60,114 nucleotides of DNA, from assembly GCF_940807255.1 (NCBI RefSeq), contig NZ_CALNWY010000027.1:1-60114 (forward strand), written 5' to 3'. The notes under the pieces were generated by a model. It was not told the origin of the DNA, searched no databases, and was given only the letters and a program-made list of their open reading frames with translations. The position numbers and the translations under genes were made by a program. The DNA comes from Mixta sp. Marseille-Q2659 (GTDB lineage: Bacteria > Pseudomonadota > Gammaproteobacteria > Enterobacterales > Enterobacteriaceae). Below, piece by piece: positions 48,331-59,453 of the stretch. Position 1 is the first letter of the stretch. Every line of letters begins with the position of its first letter.

Positions 48331-49660
48331 TTATTCCTGCTGGAATGGATAAACACTTCCTAAGTCTAGCAAACGCGTCAATTCGTCCAGCGCCTCACGT
48401 CCTTCGGTCAGCAATTGCGGATCGGCCAGGTCGCTCTGGGTAAGGCGATCGCGATAGTGGCGATCGACCCACTGATTCAGCGTGGCGAACAGCCGATCGT
48501 TCATCATTACCGCCGGATTCACCGCCTGCTGCTCGATCGCGCTCAGCGCCACGCGCAAACGCAGGCAGGCTGGCCCGCCGCCGTTGTTCATGCTTTCGCG
48601 CAGATCAAATACCATCAGTTCGCGGATCGGCCCGCCGCTTTCGACCAGCTCCGACAGATAGCGCCAGACGCCTTCATGCTGACGCGCCTCCTGCGGCAGC
48701 ACCAGCAGCATATCGCCATTGTCGCGGCTCAGCAGCTGGCTGTTAAACAGATAGGTCGCCACCGCGTCGCCTACCGATACGCGCGCGTCGGGCACCACAA
48801 CCGGCGTAAAACCCGGCACCCTTTCCCGCAGATCCGCCAGCAGCCGCTCCTGATGCAGAAACGCCAGCTGATGACAGAACAGCACCTGCTGGTTGCTGAC
48901 GGCAATGACGTCATTATGAAATACGCCCTGATCGATTACCGCCGGGTTCTGCTGCACAAACAGCGTGCGCGCGGCGTCAAGCTGATGCAATCGAGCCACC
49001 GCCTCACTCGCCTCGCGCGTTTGCCGTGCCGGATAGCGTGCGGGAACCAGCCCGCCGTGCCCCTCTTCGCGGCCATAAACAAACAGCTGCACGCCCGGCT
49101 CGCCATAGTCGCCGCCAAAGCGGTTATGGTTGGCCGCGCCTTCATCGCCAAACATCGCCACCTGCGGCAGCGCGTGATGATGAACGAAATAGCGTTCGTC
49201 GCGGAAAATCGCACGCAGCAGCGCGCCGGTAGTCGGCGCCTCCATGGCGCGATGGAATTTATTGTTCAGGTTGGCGACGGTAAAGTGCGTTTTGCCGTCG
49301 GCGCTGTCGGCGGAGGGCGAAACCGTTGCGGCATTCGCTACCCACATCGCCGACGCGGAGCTGACGGCGGAGAGCAGCTGCGGCGCCTGACGCGCCGCCT
49401 TCGCCAGTATCTGGGCGTCGCTGCCGTCAAAGCCGAGCTGACGCAACAGCGGCAGATTGGGACGCTCGTGCGGCGGGATCACGCCCTGGGCGAAACCGGC
49501 ATCCGCCAGCGCCTTCATTTTCAGCAGCCCTGCTTTGCCGCCAGCTTTGGATTCGACAGCTGGTGCTGATGGCGCGTCGACGCCTCATTACCAAACGACA
49601 GTCCGGCATAGTGATGCGTTAAGCCCACCAGACCATCAAAGTTCACTTCTCTGGCTTTCA

Positions 49661-49661
<1 letters not shown>
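48331..49661 (-). pseudogene. astB: N-succinylarginine dihydrolase, frameshifted after codon 45
   Basis: Converts succinylarginine to succinylornithine, CO2 and ammonia; guanidino-modifying fold. The N-terminus [28 protein letters not shown] through NPKLAAKQG is intact, then the frame ends at a TGA; the rest ([29 protein letters not shown] and on, with [10 protein letters not shown] and the catalytic Cys near [12 protein letters not shown]) is in another frame. One additional C in GGGC|TGCTG near 49524 would join them as QGLLKMKAL, exactly the family sequence. Start ATG 49661 shares a base with the astD stop. Probably a sequencing error or a very recent mutation. Confidence 0.92.
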
Positions 49662-52156
<2,495 letters not shown>

Positions 52157-52157
<1 letters not shown>

Positions 52158-53374
52158 CACGAGCCTCCTTTAATCACCGACTCGCAGGCGCGTGCAAAGC
52201 GCGCCAGGCCTTCCTGCACATCCTGCTCGCTGATAATCAACGCGGGCGCAAAACGCACCACGTTGGCGCCCGCAATCAGCACCATCACACCCTCTTCCGC
52301 CGCCGCCAGGCTGAACTGCTTCGCCTTGCCGCTGAAGTCCTCATTTAATACGCAGCCAATCAGCAGACCGAGACCGCGAATCTCTTTAAACAGATGCAGA
52401 CGCTGGTTAATTTCGTTCAGGCCGTCGGTGAACCAGCGATGACGCAGCTGCACGCCCTCCAGCACGTCGGGACGATTAATCAGTTCCATCACTTTGCCGC
52501 CCACCGCGCCTGCCAGCGGATTGCCGCCATAGGTGGTGCCGTGGCTACCGACATTCAGTACCGCGCCCAGCTTTTCAGTGGTCAGCATAGCGCCGATTGG
52601 GAAGCCGCCGCCGAGCGCCTTAGCGGTCGAGAGAACATCCGGCGTCACGCCGTAGTGCATATAGGCGTAGAGCGAACCGGTACGCCCAACGCCGCTTTGC
52701 ACTTCATCAAAAATCAGCAGTGCGTTATGACGGTCGCAGAGTTCGCGCAGGCCGCACAGGAAAGCGGGTTCGGCAGGCATTACGCCGCCCTCGCCCTGGA
52801 TCGGCTCGACGATAACCGCCGCGGTCTGATCATTGATCAGCGCGGCGACCGAATCGAGATCGTTAAAAACGGCATGTTCAATTCCGCCCGGCAGCGGCGC
52901 AAAATCTTTTGAATAGGCAGGCTGGCCCCCCGCCGAAACGGTCAACAGCGTGCGGCCGGGAAAAGCGGTTTTAAAGGCGATGATGCCGCTTTTTTCCGGT
53001 CCGAAAATGTCATGGGCATATTTGCGCGCCAGCTTCAGCGCCGCTTCGTTCGCTTCGGCGCCGGAGTTACAGAAAAAGACGCGCTCGGCAAAGGTGGCGT
53101 CAATCAGCTGCTTCGCCAGGCGCAGGATCGGCGCATTGGTGTAGCCGTTGCCGGTGTGCCAGAGTTTCGCCGCCTGCTGCATGAGCGCCTGCTGAAGTTC
53201 AGGATGCGCATGGCCCAGCGCATTCACGGCAATGCCGCCAGCAAAGTCGATATATTCCTTGCCGTTCTGATCCCATAAGCGAGAGCCTTCCGCGCGATCG
53301 GGCACGAAGCTGGCAGGCGAATAAGCGGGAACCATCCAGCGATCAAAATCCTGACGTGAAACTGACTGTTGCAT
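52157..53374 (-). CDS. astC: Succinylornithine transaminase
   Basis: Class III PLP aminotransferase, 405 residues (E. coli 406); also able to act on acetylornithine. [18 protein letters not shown] for cofactor phosphate binding, [14 protein letters not shown] Lys in [11 protein letters not shown], and [10 protein letters not shown]. First gene of astCADBE, GAGGCCGCT before ATG 53374. Confidence 0.96.
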
Positions 53375-53423
53375 AGCGGCCTCGTATCTCACCCGTAGGT
53401 GAATCAAAAGTTTAAATAATGTT

Positions 53424-53439
53424 AATGAAATGATTCATT
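53424..53439. promoter_or_regulatory. Palindrome in the astC leader, ArgR-like
   Basis: AATGAAATGATTCATT is a perfect inverted repeat (AATGAA/TTCATT around ATGA). It recalls ArgR half sites but the spacing is two bases shorter than the ArgR consensus. Lies between the sigma-54 element and astC. Confidence 0.3.
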
Positions 53440-53456
53440 GCAGCTCTACTCTAGAG

Positions 53457-53472
53457 TGCATGCTTTGTGCCA
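53457..53472 (-). promoter_or_regulatory. Sigma-54 promoter of astC
   Basis: TGGCACAAAGCATGCA on the minus strand matches TGGCAC-N5-TTGCA with correct GG-to-GC spacing and one mismatch, about 85 bp before astC. In E. coli astC is driven by sigma-54 with NtrC under nitrogen limitation. Confidence 0.7.
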
Positions 53473-53689
53473 GCCAGTGGTAAAAGTGCATAAAACGAGG
53501 TTGGCAACACAAAATCAATAACTTAAAACATAGCGCTATTCATATTAACTGCATATATAGTGAATAAATATCTGAGGCGCAGCCGTTGGTGGCAGATCAA
53601 ACAGCGGAATTATGCAGAAAGAAGATAAAATATTGCTTTTGTGATCGGGAATAACATTTGCTGTTAAAAAGGGGCAAAATGCGCCCGAT

Positions 53690-53724
53690 AAAAAGGCGGA
53701 CTGCATCAAAAAAGTGCATCCGCC
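53690..53724 (-). terminator. Orphan minus-strand terminator
   Basis: GGCGGATGCA/TGCAGTCCGCC with one bulged base, then TTTTTATC on the minus strand. No minus-strand gene lies upstream of it before the cyd region. Confidence 0.5.
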
Positions 53725-53870
53725 GCTGCGTCTGTTATAGCTGCTTATTAAAATTCTGTTGCTGTTATAGCCATCATTTCTGTGTTTCACTCATCCTCTT
53801 CTACACTTGTTGTGTTGTCAGCAAGGAAGTCTCTTTTTGGAAGCTTAATCATGTACATCTCGAGGTGGCT

Positions 53871-55304
53871 ATGTTCGGTTTAGACGCATTCGAACTGGCA
53901 AGGATACAATTTGCGTTCACGGTCTCTTTTCACATAATTTTTCCTGCGATTACCATTGGCCTCGCCAGTTTTTTGATGGTGCTGGAAGCGTTATGGTTGA
54001 AAACCCGCAATGACACCTGGCGCGATCTGTATCATTTCTGGTTGAAAATTTTTGCAGTGAATTTTGGTATGGGCGTGGTATCGGGCCTGGTCATGGCTTA
54101 TCAGTTCGGTACCAACTGGAGCGGCTTCTCTGCGTTTGCAGGAAGTATCACCGGCCCGCTGTTGACCTATGAAGTGTTGACCGCCTTCTTCCTGGAAGCA
54201 GGTTTTCTCGGCGTTATGATGTTTGGCTGGAACCGCGTCGGTCCGGGCCTGCATTTCTTCTCCACCTGTATGGTGGCGTTGGGTACGCTGATGTCCACTT
54301 TCTGGATCCTCGCGTCCAACAGCTTTATGCATACGCCGCAGGGCTATGAAATTGTGAACGGTCAGCTGATCCCGGCGGAGTGGTTTAAAGTGGTGTTCAA
54401 CCCTTCATTCCCTTATCGCCTGTTGCATATGGCGACCGCCTCCTTCCTGTCCACCGCCTTTTTTGTCGGTGCGTCCGGCGCCGCATCTGCTGCGCGGCAA
54501 TAAAGCCCGGCGATTAAGCGTATGTTCTCGATGGCAATGTGGATGGCGCTGATCGTCGCGCCGATTCAGGCGGGCATTGGTGATGCGCACGGTCTGAATA
54601 CGCTGGAGCATCAGCCAGCCAAGATTGCGGCGATTGAAGGCCACTGGGAAAACAAACCCGGCGAGCCAACGCCGCTGATTCTGTTTGGTCTGCCCGATAT
54701 GCAGGCGGAAGAGACCAAATATGCGCTGGAGATTCCGGTGTTAGGCAGCGTGATCCTGACGCACAGCCTGACTAAGCAAATCCCGGCGCTGAAGAGCTTC
54801 CCGCCGGAGGATCGCCCGAACTCCACTATCGTCTTCTGGTCGTTCCGCATTATGGTCGGGCTGGGCATGCTGATGATTCTGGCGGGCGTCTGGAGCCTGG
54901 TGCTGCGTCTGCGTAAGCGGCTGTATGACCAACGTCTGTTCCATCGCTTTGTGCTGATTATGGGGCCGTCGGGCCTGCTGGCGATTCTGGCGGGCTGGTT
55001 TACCACTGAAATTGGGCGTCAGCCGTGGGTGGTGTATGGCCTGTTGCGTACCCGCGATGCGGTGTCCAATCACGGCACGCTGCATATGTCGATAAGCCTG
55101 CTGGCCTTTATTGTGGTTTACGCCTCTGTCTTCGGCGTGGGTCTGGTTTACCTGCTGAAGCTGGTGGGACGCGGCCCGCAGCCGTTTGTCGATCATCCGC
55201 CAAAAGGTGGCCCAGGCACGCCGCGCACGCCGGCGCGTCCGCTCTCTGCCGCCGATGAGTCGATGGATGAGCATAAGAAAGATGAGCTTGGGGGAATTAA
55301 ATAA
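53871..55304 (+). pseudogene. Cytochrome bd-type quinol oxidase subunit I, disrupted in the middle
   Basis: CioA/CydA family, second bd oxidase in the window. ATG 53871 with GAGGTGGCT upstream (MFGLDAFELARIQFAFTVSFH). Haem ligands in VSFHIIFPA, RLLHMATAS and FRIMVGLG, acidic YEVLTAFFLEAG, and GRQPWVVYG are present. Between about 54477 and 54512 the reading is disturbed: GASGA then ASAARQ-stop, where the family has GAWHLLRGNKAP; a two-base loss (TGG to G) and a one-base loss (CCCC to CCC) explain it, and the original frame resumes at AIKRMFSMAMW. Otherwise about 478 residues. Stop overlaps cydB (TAATG). Confidence 0.9.
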
Positions 55305-56314
55305 TGGGTATCGATCTTCCGCTGATTTGGTTCGTCATTATTGTGTTCAGCATCCTGATGTATGTGGTGATGGATGGTTTTGACCTCGGTATCGGCCTGC
55401 TTTATCCGATGGTGCGCGAGACCAAAGATCGCGACGTGATGATGAATACCGTCGCGCCGGTCTGGGACGGCAACGAGACCTGGCTGGTAATGGGGGGCGC
55501 CGGGCTGTTCGGCGCTTTCCCACTCGCCTATTCGGTGATTCTGGACGCGCTGGCGGTACCGCTGACGATTATGCTGATCGGGCTGATTTTCCGCGGCGTC
55601 GCCTTTGAGTTCCGCTTTAAGGCGACGGTGTCGCATCGCGCCTTTTGGGATAAGTCGTTTATCGCCGGTTCTTTTATCGCCACCTTTGCGCAGGGCGTGG
55701 TGCTGGGCGCGTTCCTGAACGGTTTTCCGGTGCAGGGCCGCGAATGGGCGGGCAGCGTTTTCGACTGGATCACGCCGTTCAGCCTGTTCTGTGGACTGGG
55801 GCTGGTCGTGGCTTATGCGCTGCTGGGCGCCAGCTGGCTGATTATTAAAACCGAAGGCCATCTGCTGCAAACCATGCGTAAGCTGGCGCGTCCGTTGCTG
55901 TTGGCGTTGCTGGTAGTGATGGCGATTGTCAGTATCTGGACGCCGCTGTCGCATCAGGCAATTGCCGACCGTTGGTTTACCACGCCGAATCTGTACTTTT
56001 TCCTGCCGGTGCCGATTCTGGTGCTGCTGGTCTCCTGGGCGCTGTGGCGTAACGCCTGGTTGCCGGATGCGCACTACGCGCCTTTTATTCTGACGCTGGC
56101 GTTGGTGTTCCTCGGCTTTAGCGGGTTGGGGATCAGTATCTGGCCGAATCTGATACCGCCGGAGATTACGTTCCGTGAAGCGTCGTCTCCGCCGGAGAGC
56201 CAGGGCTTTATGCTGGTCGGCGCGCTGTTTATCATCCCGCTGATTCTGGTTTACACCTTCTGGAGCTATTACGTGTTCCGCGGCAAAATCGACCCGGAAC
56301 AGGGCTATCACTGA
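55304..56314 (+). CDS. Cytochrome bd-type quinol oxidase subunit II
   Basis: 336 residues, CydB family: YVVMDGFDLGIGLLYP near 14-29, WDGNETWLVMGGAGLFGAFPLAYS, RGVAFEFRFKA and LTLALVFLGFSGLGISIWPNLIPPEI. Membrane partner of the preceding subunit, which it overlaps. Both this and the DUF2474 gene behind it point to the cyanide-insensitive (CioAB) branch. Confidence 0.95.
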   Translation: MGIDLPLIWFVIIVFSILMYVVMDGFDLGIGLLYPMVRETKDRDVMMNTVAPVWDGNETWLVMGGAGLFGAFPLAYSVILDALAVPLTIMLIGLIFRGVAFEFRFKATVSHRAFWDKSFIAGSFIATFAQGVVLGAFLNGFPVQGREWAGSVFDWITPFSLFCGLGLVVAYALLGASWLIIKTEGHLLQTMRKLARPLLLALLVVMAIVSIWTPLSHQAIADRWFTTPNLYFFLPVPILVLLVSWALWRNAWLPDAHYAPFILTLALVFLGFSGLGISIWPNLIPPEITFREASSPPESQGFMLVGALFIIPLILVYTFWSYYVFRGKIDPEQGYH

Positions 56315-56326
56315 CAGGAGGCGAAG

Positions 56327-56485
56327 ATGGAACTGCAGCGTATGACGGAGAAAAGCACAAAGCAGCCGCTGTGGCGGCGGCTGATGTGGATGGTGATTAT
56401 TTGGGGCGGCAGCGTGCTGGCGCTGTTTGTAGTCGCCAGTCTGTTCCGCCTGTTGATGTCCGCAGCCGGTTTGAGGACGCATTAA
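56327..56485 (+). CDS. DUF2474 small subunit of the bd oxidase
   Basis: 52 residues (MELQRMTEKSTKQPLWRRL then one membrane helix WMVIIWGGSVLALFVVASLF). DUF2474 proteins follow CioAB genes and are thought to play the CydX/AppX role, stabilising the haems. AGGAGGCGAAG ribosome site, 12 bp after cydB. Confidence 0.82.
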   Translation: MELQRMTEKSTKQPLWRRLMWMVIIWGGSVLALFVVASLFRLLMSAAGLRTH

Positions 56486-56514
56486 CCCTGTTTCGCTACA
56501 GATGAATAATCAGG

Positions 56515-56543
56515 AGCCGCCTTCAATGAAGGCGGCTTTCATT
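56515..56543 (+). terminator. Terminator of the second bd oxidase operon
   Basis: AGCCGCCTT/AAGGCGGCT stem followed by TTCATTTTT. Confidence 0.85.
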
Positions 56544-56669
56544 TTTCCCCGCCTTTCCACGCCAGCTCTTATTGAGCCTCCAGACATAAAAGCCTGAAAA
56601 ATCAGCAATAGCATTTTCTTTATCGTTCAGCAATGTGAGAAGCACCCTCCCAGCATAAGGACAGGGATC

Positions 56670-57032
56670 ATGAGCTTCAGCCTGCCCGGAACGCATCTTT
56701 ATTATCTGCCGTGGTTACGCAGGAAGTTCCAAAGCGTAAAACCTGCGTTTTATAAAATGTTGGCTGAACATCCGGCAGCGAAAAAACGCTTTAATCAGGA
56801 TGAGCTGAATAAAATGGCCAGGGGAATATGTCCTCACGAAAAGTGGGAAATACATCATAAGTTTCCTCTGGACGATAGCGGCGAGAATGATTTCAGTAAC
56901 CTTATGCTTATTCAGCGTGATTATGAGCATTACATTTTAAATTCAGCGCAGAGAAGCATCACTCGTCAGATGATGCCAGGCGAAATAAAAGAAGTGTTAT
57001 GGGTAGTTCCTGTTGGCGTAGTTTATCCCTGA
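56670..57032 (+). CDS. HNH nuclease toxin domain (orphan)
   Basis: 120 residues. WEIHHKFPLDDSGENDFSNLMLIQRDYEH carries an HNH beta-beta-alpha metal site (His62, His63, Asn77, His87), followed by SITRQMMPGEIKEVLWVVPVGVVYP. This arrangement is typical of the C-terminal DNase tips of pyocin/colicin-like, CdiA, Rhs and T6SS toxins. No delivery domain is attached and ATG 56670 has AGGACAGGGATC upstream, so it is either a free-standing cargo-type toxin or a displaced tip. Followed 11 bp later by a probable immunity gene. Lower GC than the neighbours suggests transfer. Confidence 0.75.
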   Translation: MSFSLPGTHLYYLPWLRRKFQSVKPAFYKMLAEHPAAKKRFNQDELNKMARGICPHEKWEIHHKFPLDDSGENDFSNLMLIQRDYEHYILNSAQRSITRQMMPGEIKEVLWVVPVGVVYP

Positions 57033-57043
57033 AGGTCAATAAT

Positions 57044-57530
57044 ATGTCTATAAACAAAAATATAATTAACCAGTTTAAACAGCTTGTTCTGGAAAATGAC
57101 GAAAAACTGGCGCCAGCGGTCGTTTTCCCCGCATGCCCTCTATAAATATGATTTTGGGCGTAAGATTGGTAAGGCGCCGCGTACGCTTTGGCATCAATAT
57201 AAAAATTTCGTTGAACACATAGACGGCATCAATATTGATGATTGCACCATTTACGGTATAGAAAACCACTTTCATTATGAAAATGATCTTTTTACCTTCA
57301 ATGGTTTCCTGACAAAGATTGCTCGTGAAGCACCCAATTTGATGATTGAAGAGGATTTGTACTGCATTGAAATTGGGGGTTCTTCGCTGGATGGCTATGC
57401 CTATGACGTAAGAATCAATAAATGGGAATCCCGCGACAAACAGCAGTACCAGAACCTTTTTATCTCCTGCGATACGCTGGCAGAATTTCTGCAGGCGGTA
57501 CTGGATGATATTCATCAGCAAGTATACTAA
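57044..57530 (+). pseudogene. Putative immunity gene for the HNH toxin, frameshifted
   Basis: AAGG and ATG 57044 open MSINKNIINQFKQLVLENDEK, which ends early at a TAA; the longer frame (SFSPHALYKYDFGRKIGKAPRTLWHQYKNFVEHIDGINIDDCTIYG to IHQQVY) is shifted. Removing one A from GAAAAAC at 57100 would fuse them as LENDENWRQRSF. Acidic, no membrane segment or signal, with an SMI1/SUKH-like flavour (family not certain). Role as the antidote is inferred from position and size. Confidence 0.55.
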
Positions 57531-57537
57531 ATGAGCA

Positions 57538-57572
57538 TGAAAAGGCCGCCAGAAATTGGCGGCCTTTTCATG
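57538..57572 (+). terminator. Terminator of the toxin-immunity unit
   Basis: GAAAAGGCCGCC/GGCGGCCTTTTC, 12-bp stem with a 7-base loop and T-run. Confidence 0.85.
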
Positions 57573-57682
57573 GGCAATAATATCTTGCCTGCCCGCCAGG
57601 CATGGTTCCGGTCAGGCGTCAGTCAAACCGCAAAATCAGGGTTGCATCACGTCAAAGCGATCCGTGGCGGGCGACTGCAGCG

Positions 57683-59071
57683 TCATCGCTGGGGTAACTG
57701 GAGCGTTATCCAGTTCGAGGGGACGCGGTGCTGTTTCTCATCCTCCAGCGTGACGGAGAGACGATACTGAGTGCTGGCACCAGGCGTGCTGTCCCACTGC
57801 GGTATAATAATTGTCCAGCCATGAGGATCGGTGTTGTTCGCGGGCGGCGTCAGGCTCAGCGCTTGCGTATCGCCCTGCCAGCTGACGGCGGTAATCCGGT
57901 TGGCGGCGCGGATTTGCAGTTTCAACGTCAGCGTTTCGCCAGCGGTGAGCTGCCACGGCGGCGTCGCCAGAAAGACCGACAGGGTTTTACGCTGGCGGAA
58001 CTCCAGCACCGGCGTGGTATTGCGTTCGACCAGATCGTAACGGCTGCCGCGCAGCGACCGCGTCTGTGCCACGTTATCCGCGGAGAGCTGTTTGCTCAGC
58101 GCTACGCCGGGGCGCCAGGTAACGCGCATACCGAGCTGATCCTGCGACTGCCCGTTTTCGCCCTCTTTGTGCGAGGCGGTAAAGGTCAGCAGCGGCACCG
58201 GCGTATAGTTAACGCCGACTTTTACCGCCACCGGATTTTTCTCCAGGCTGCCGTTATTAAACAAATCGACCTCATCGCCCAGATATTGCTCCCAGGTTAC
58301 CGAAACGCCCAGCTGACGATAAAACGGCAGATAGCCCTGAGTGGTGATGTCGTAACCGCGCGCCATGCGGTTTTGCTGGCTGCTGCTGCTGTTACGCCAG
58401 CCGCCCAGCGGCGCGTAGTAGTTGGCGGAGAGGCGCAGAAAATCGCTCCAGGCCTCGGTGCCGAGCGAAGCGCGCTGAAGACCGGAATCAAACTGGCGAT
58501 CGACCAGCGCGTTATAGCCCAGCAGCCAGTTGCCGGCGACCCAGCGCTGGCCCAGCCCGGCATTGCCCACCAGCCCGTCATCGGTTTGCGTTACGCCAAG
58601 CTGGGAAAAGGTCAGGTATTGGTAATTATCCTGCCAGGGCGTCAATAACTGGCCGCCGCTGCCGACAAAATTGCCGTCCATATCCACCTGCAGCGCCAGC
58701 TGCGCCGTGCCATAGGGCGAAAGCAGCGACTGCCCTTCATCAATCAGCCGATCGGCGACCTCATCGCGAAAATGGTTAAACGCCCAAACGCCTGCCTGCT
58801 GACCAAAAGAAGCGTCGCTGTCGCTATTGCTCGCCTCACCAATGCTTTTAGCCATTTGCGCCAGCCGGGTGGAAAAGGCGTTTTCCTGTGAATCCTCTAT
58901 TCCCAGGCTGGGAAGCTGCTGTTCCATTGCGCTGAAACGCGCCGGATCCTCAAAAGGCGCGGCGGGCACGTGATTTTCCGTCTGGAAAGCGTGGACGTCA
59001 GGGATCAGAAGCGGGCTGCTGAATAACAGCAGTGAAAAGGCGGATAAGGTGAGTCGATGCATTAATACCAT
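57683..59071 (-). CDS. YchO-like inverse autotransporter (intimin/invasin family)
   Basis: 462 residues. Signal peptide ending VHA, periplasmic linker, then a 12-stranded inverse-autotransporter barrel (about 90-360: FNHFRDEVADRLIDEGQSLLSPYGTA, GLGQRWVAGNWLLGYNALVDRQF, RLSANYYAPLGGW, VGVNYTPVPLLTFTASHKEGENGQSQDQLGMRVTWRPG) and a single C-terminal Ig-like domain (about 370-462). The barrel exports the C-terminal part to the cell surface. Size fits the short YchO group, not full adhesins. Start 59071 chosen; ATG 59062 is an alternative. Confidence 0.85.
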   Translation of the reverse strand: MVLMHRLTLSAFSLLLFSSPLLIPDVHAFQTENHVPAAPFEDPARFSAMEQQLPSLGIEDSQENAFSTRLAQMAKSIGEASNSDSDASFGQQAGVWAFNHFRDEVADRLIDEGQSLLSPYGTAQLALQVDMDGNFVGSGGQLLTPWQDNYQYLTFSQLGVTQTDDGLVGNAGLGQRWVAGNWLLGYNALVDRQFDSGLQRASLGTEAWSDFLRLSANYYAPLGGWRNSSSSQQNRMARGYDITTQGYLPFYRQLGVSVTWEQYLGDEVDLFNNGSLEKNPVAVKVGVNYTPVPLLTFTASHKEGENGQSQDQLGMRVTWRPGVALSKQLSADNVAQTRSLRGSRYDLVERNTTPVLEFRQRKTLSVFLATPPWQLTAGETLTLKLQIRAANRITAVSWQGDTQALSLTPPANNTDPHGWTIIIPQWDSTPGASTQYRLSVTLEDEKQHRVPSNWITLQLPQR

Positions 59072-59430
59072 AGCTGCGTCAGGGTTAGTTTAGCCTGTCA
59101 TAACCGGCGGTCCGGAAAGGAAAAGTAACCCTGATCTTAGCATAAATGTGATACGGATCATGCTTATCCCACTACCGAAGCAGGCGCATCGCTATTTCGA
59201 TAAGGTACACATGCTGGCTGTTGCTGATATAAAGCGCCAACGATGGATGTGATCGGCGCCTGCGATCGCTGCGGCTTAACGCGACGGAAGTCCCGCTTAT
59301 ACGGTCATCAAGCGCCCGCTTTTTCGGTAGTCATCGTCGGCAATCACAGCGGCCTAACGCGACGAATGCGCTGCTTAAGCGGTCATAAGCGCCAACTTTT
59401 TCGGTAGTGAGCGTCGGCAATCGCCGTGGC
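59072..59430. other. Intergenic region with degenerate 77-bp repeats
   Basis: 359 bp with no supported gene. The proximal 150 bp should hold the promoter of the inverse autotransporter gene. The rest is a repeat array described separately. Confidence 0.7.
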
Positions 59431-59453
59431 TTAGCGCGACGAATGCGCTGCTT
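59263..59453. repeat. Imperfect tandem repeats of about 77 bp reaching into cobA
   Basis: Copy 1 (59263-59340) and copy 2 (59341-59417) share most of their length, including AACGCGACG, CTTTTTCGGTAGT and CGTCGG. Copy 3 (59418-59453) is partial and covers the last codons and stop of the cobA-type gene. A further fragment AAGCGCCAAC lies at 59232-59241. Confidence 0.85.

Larger units (their letters stand above)
53375..53870. other. Gene-free region between astC and the second bd oxidase
   Basis: 496 bp. Contains the astC promoter signals, a minus-strand intrinsic terminator with no gene before it (53690-53724), and CTGTTATAGC repeated at 53732-53741 and 53762-53771 ahead of the oxidase. The xthA gene that follows astC in E. 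coli is absent. Confidence 0.6.

Noticed and set aside
48415-49569. 384-codon open frame opposite astB
   Set aside because: Antisense shadow; the minus strand reads as AstB throughout.
54477-54512. Programmed frameshift in the cydA-like gene
   Set aside because: Two separate indels that cancel each other, without slippery heptamer or pseudoknot, fit errors or mutation better.
55193-56482. 429-codon open frame opposite the cydB-like gene
   Set aside because: Gln/Arg/His-rich low-complexity translation typical of the reverse of a membrane protein gene.
59263-59453. CRISPR array
   Set aside because: Copies are adjacent 77-bp imperfect repeats without unique spacers and no cas gene is near.
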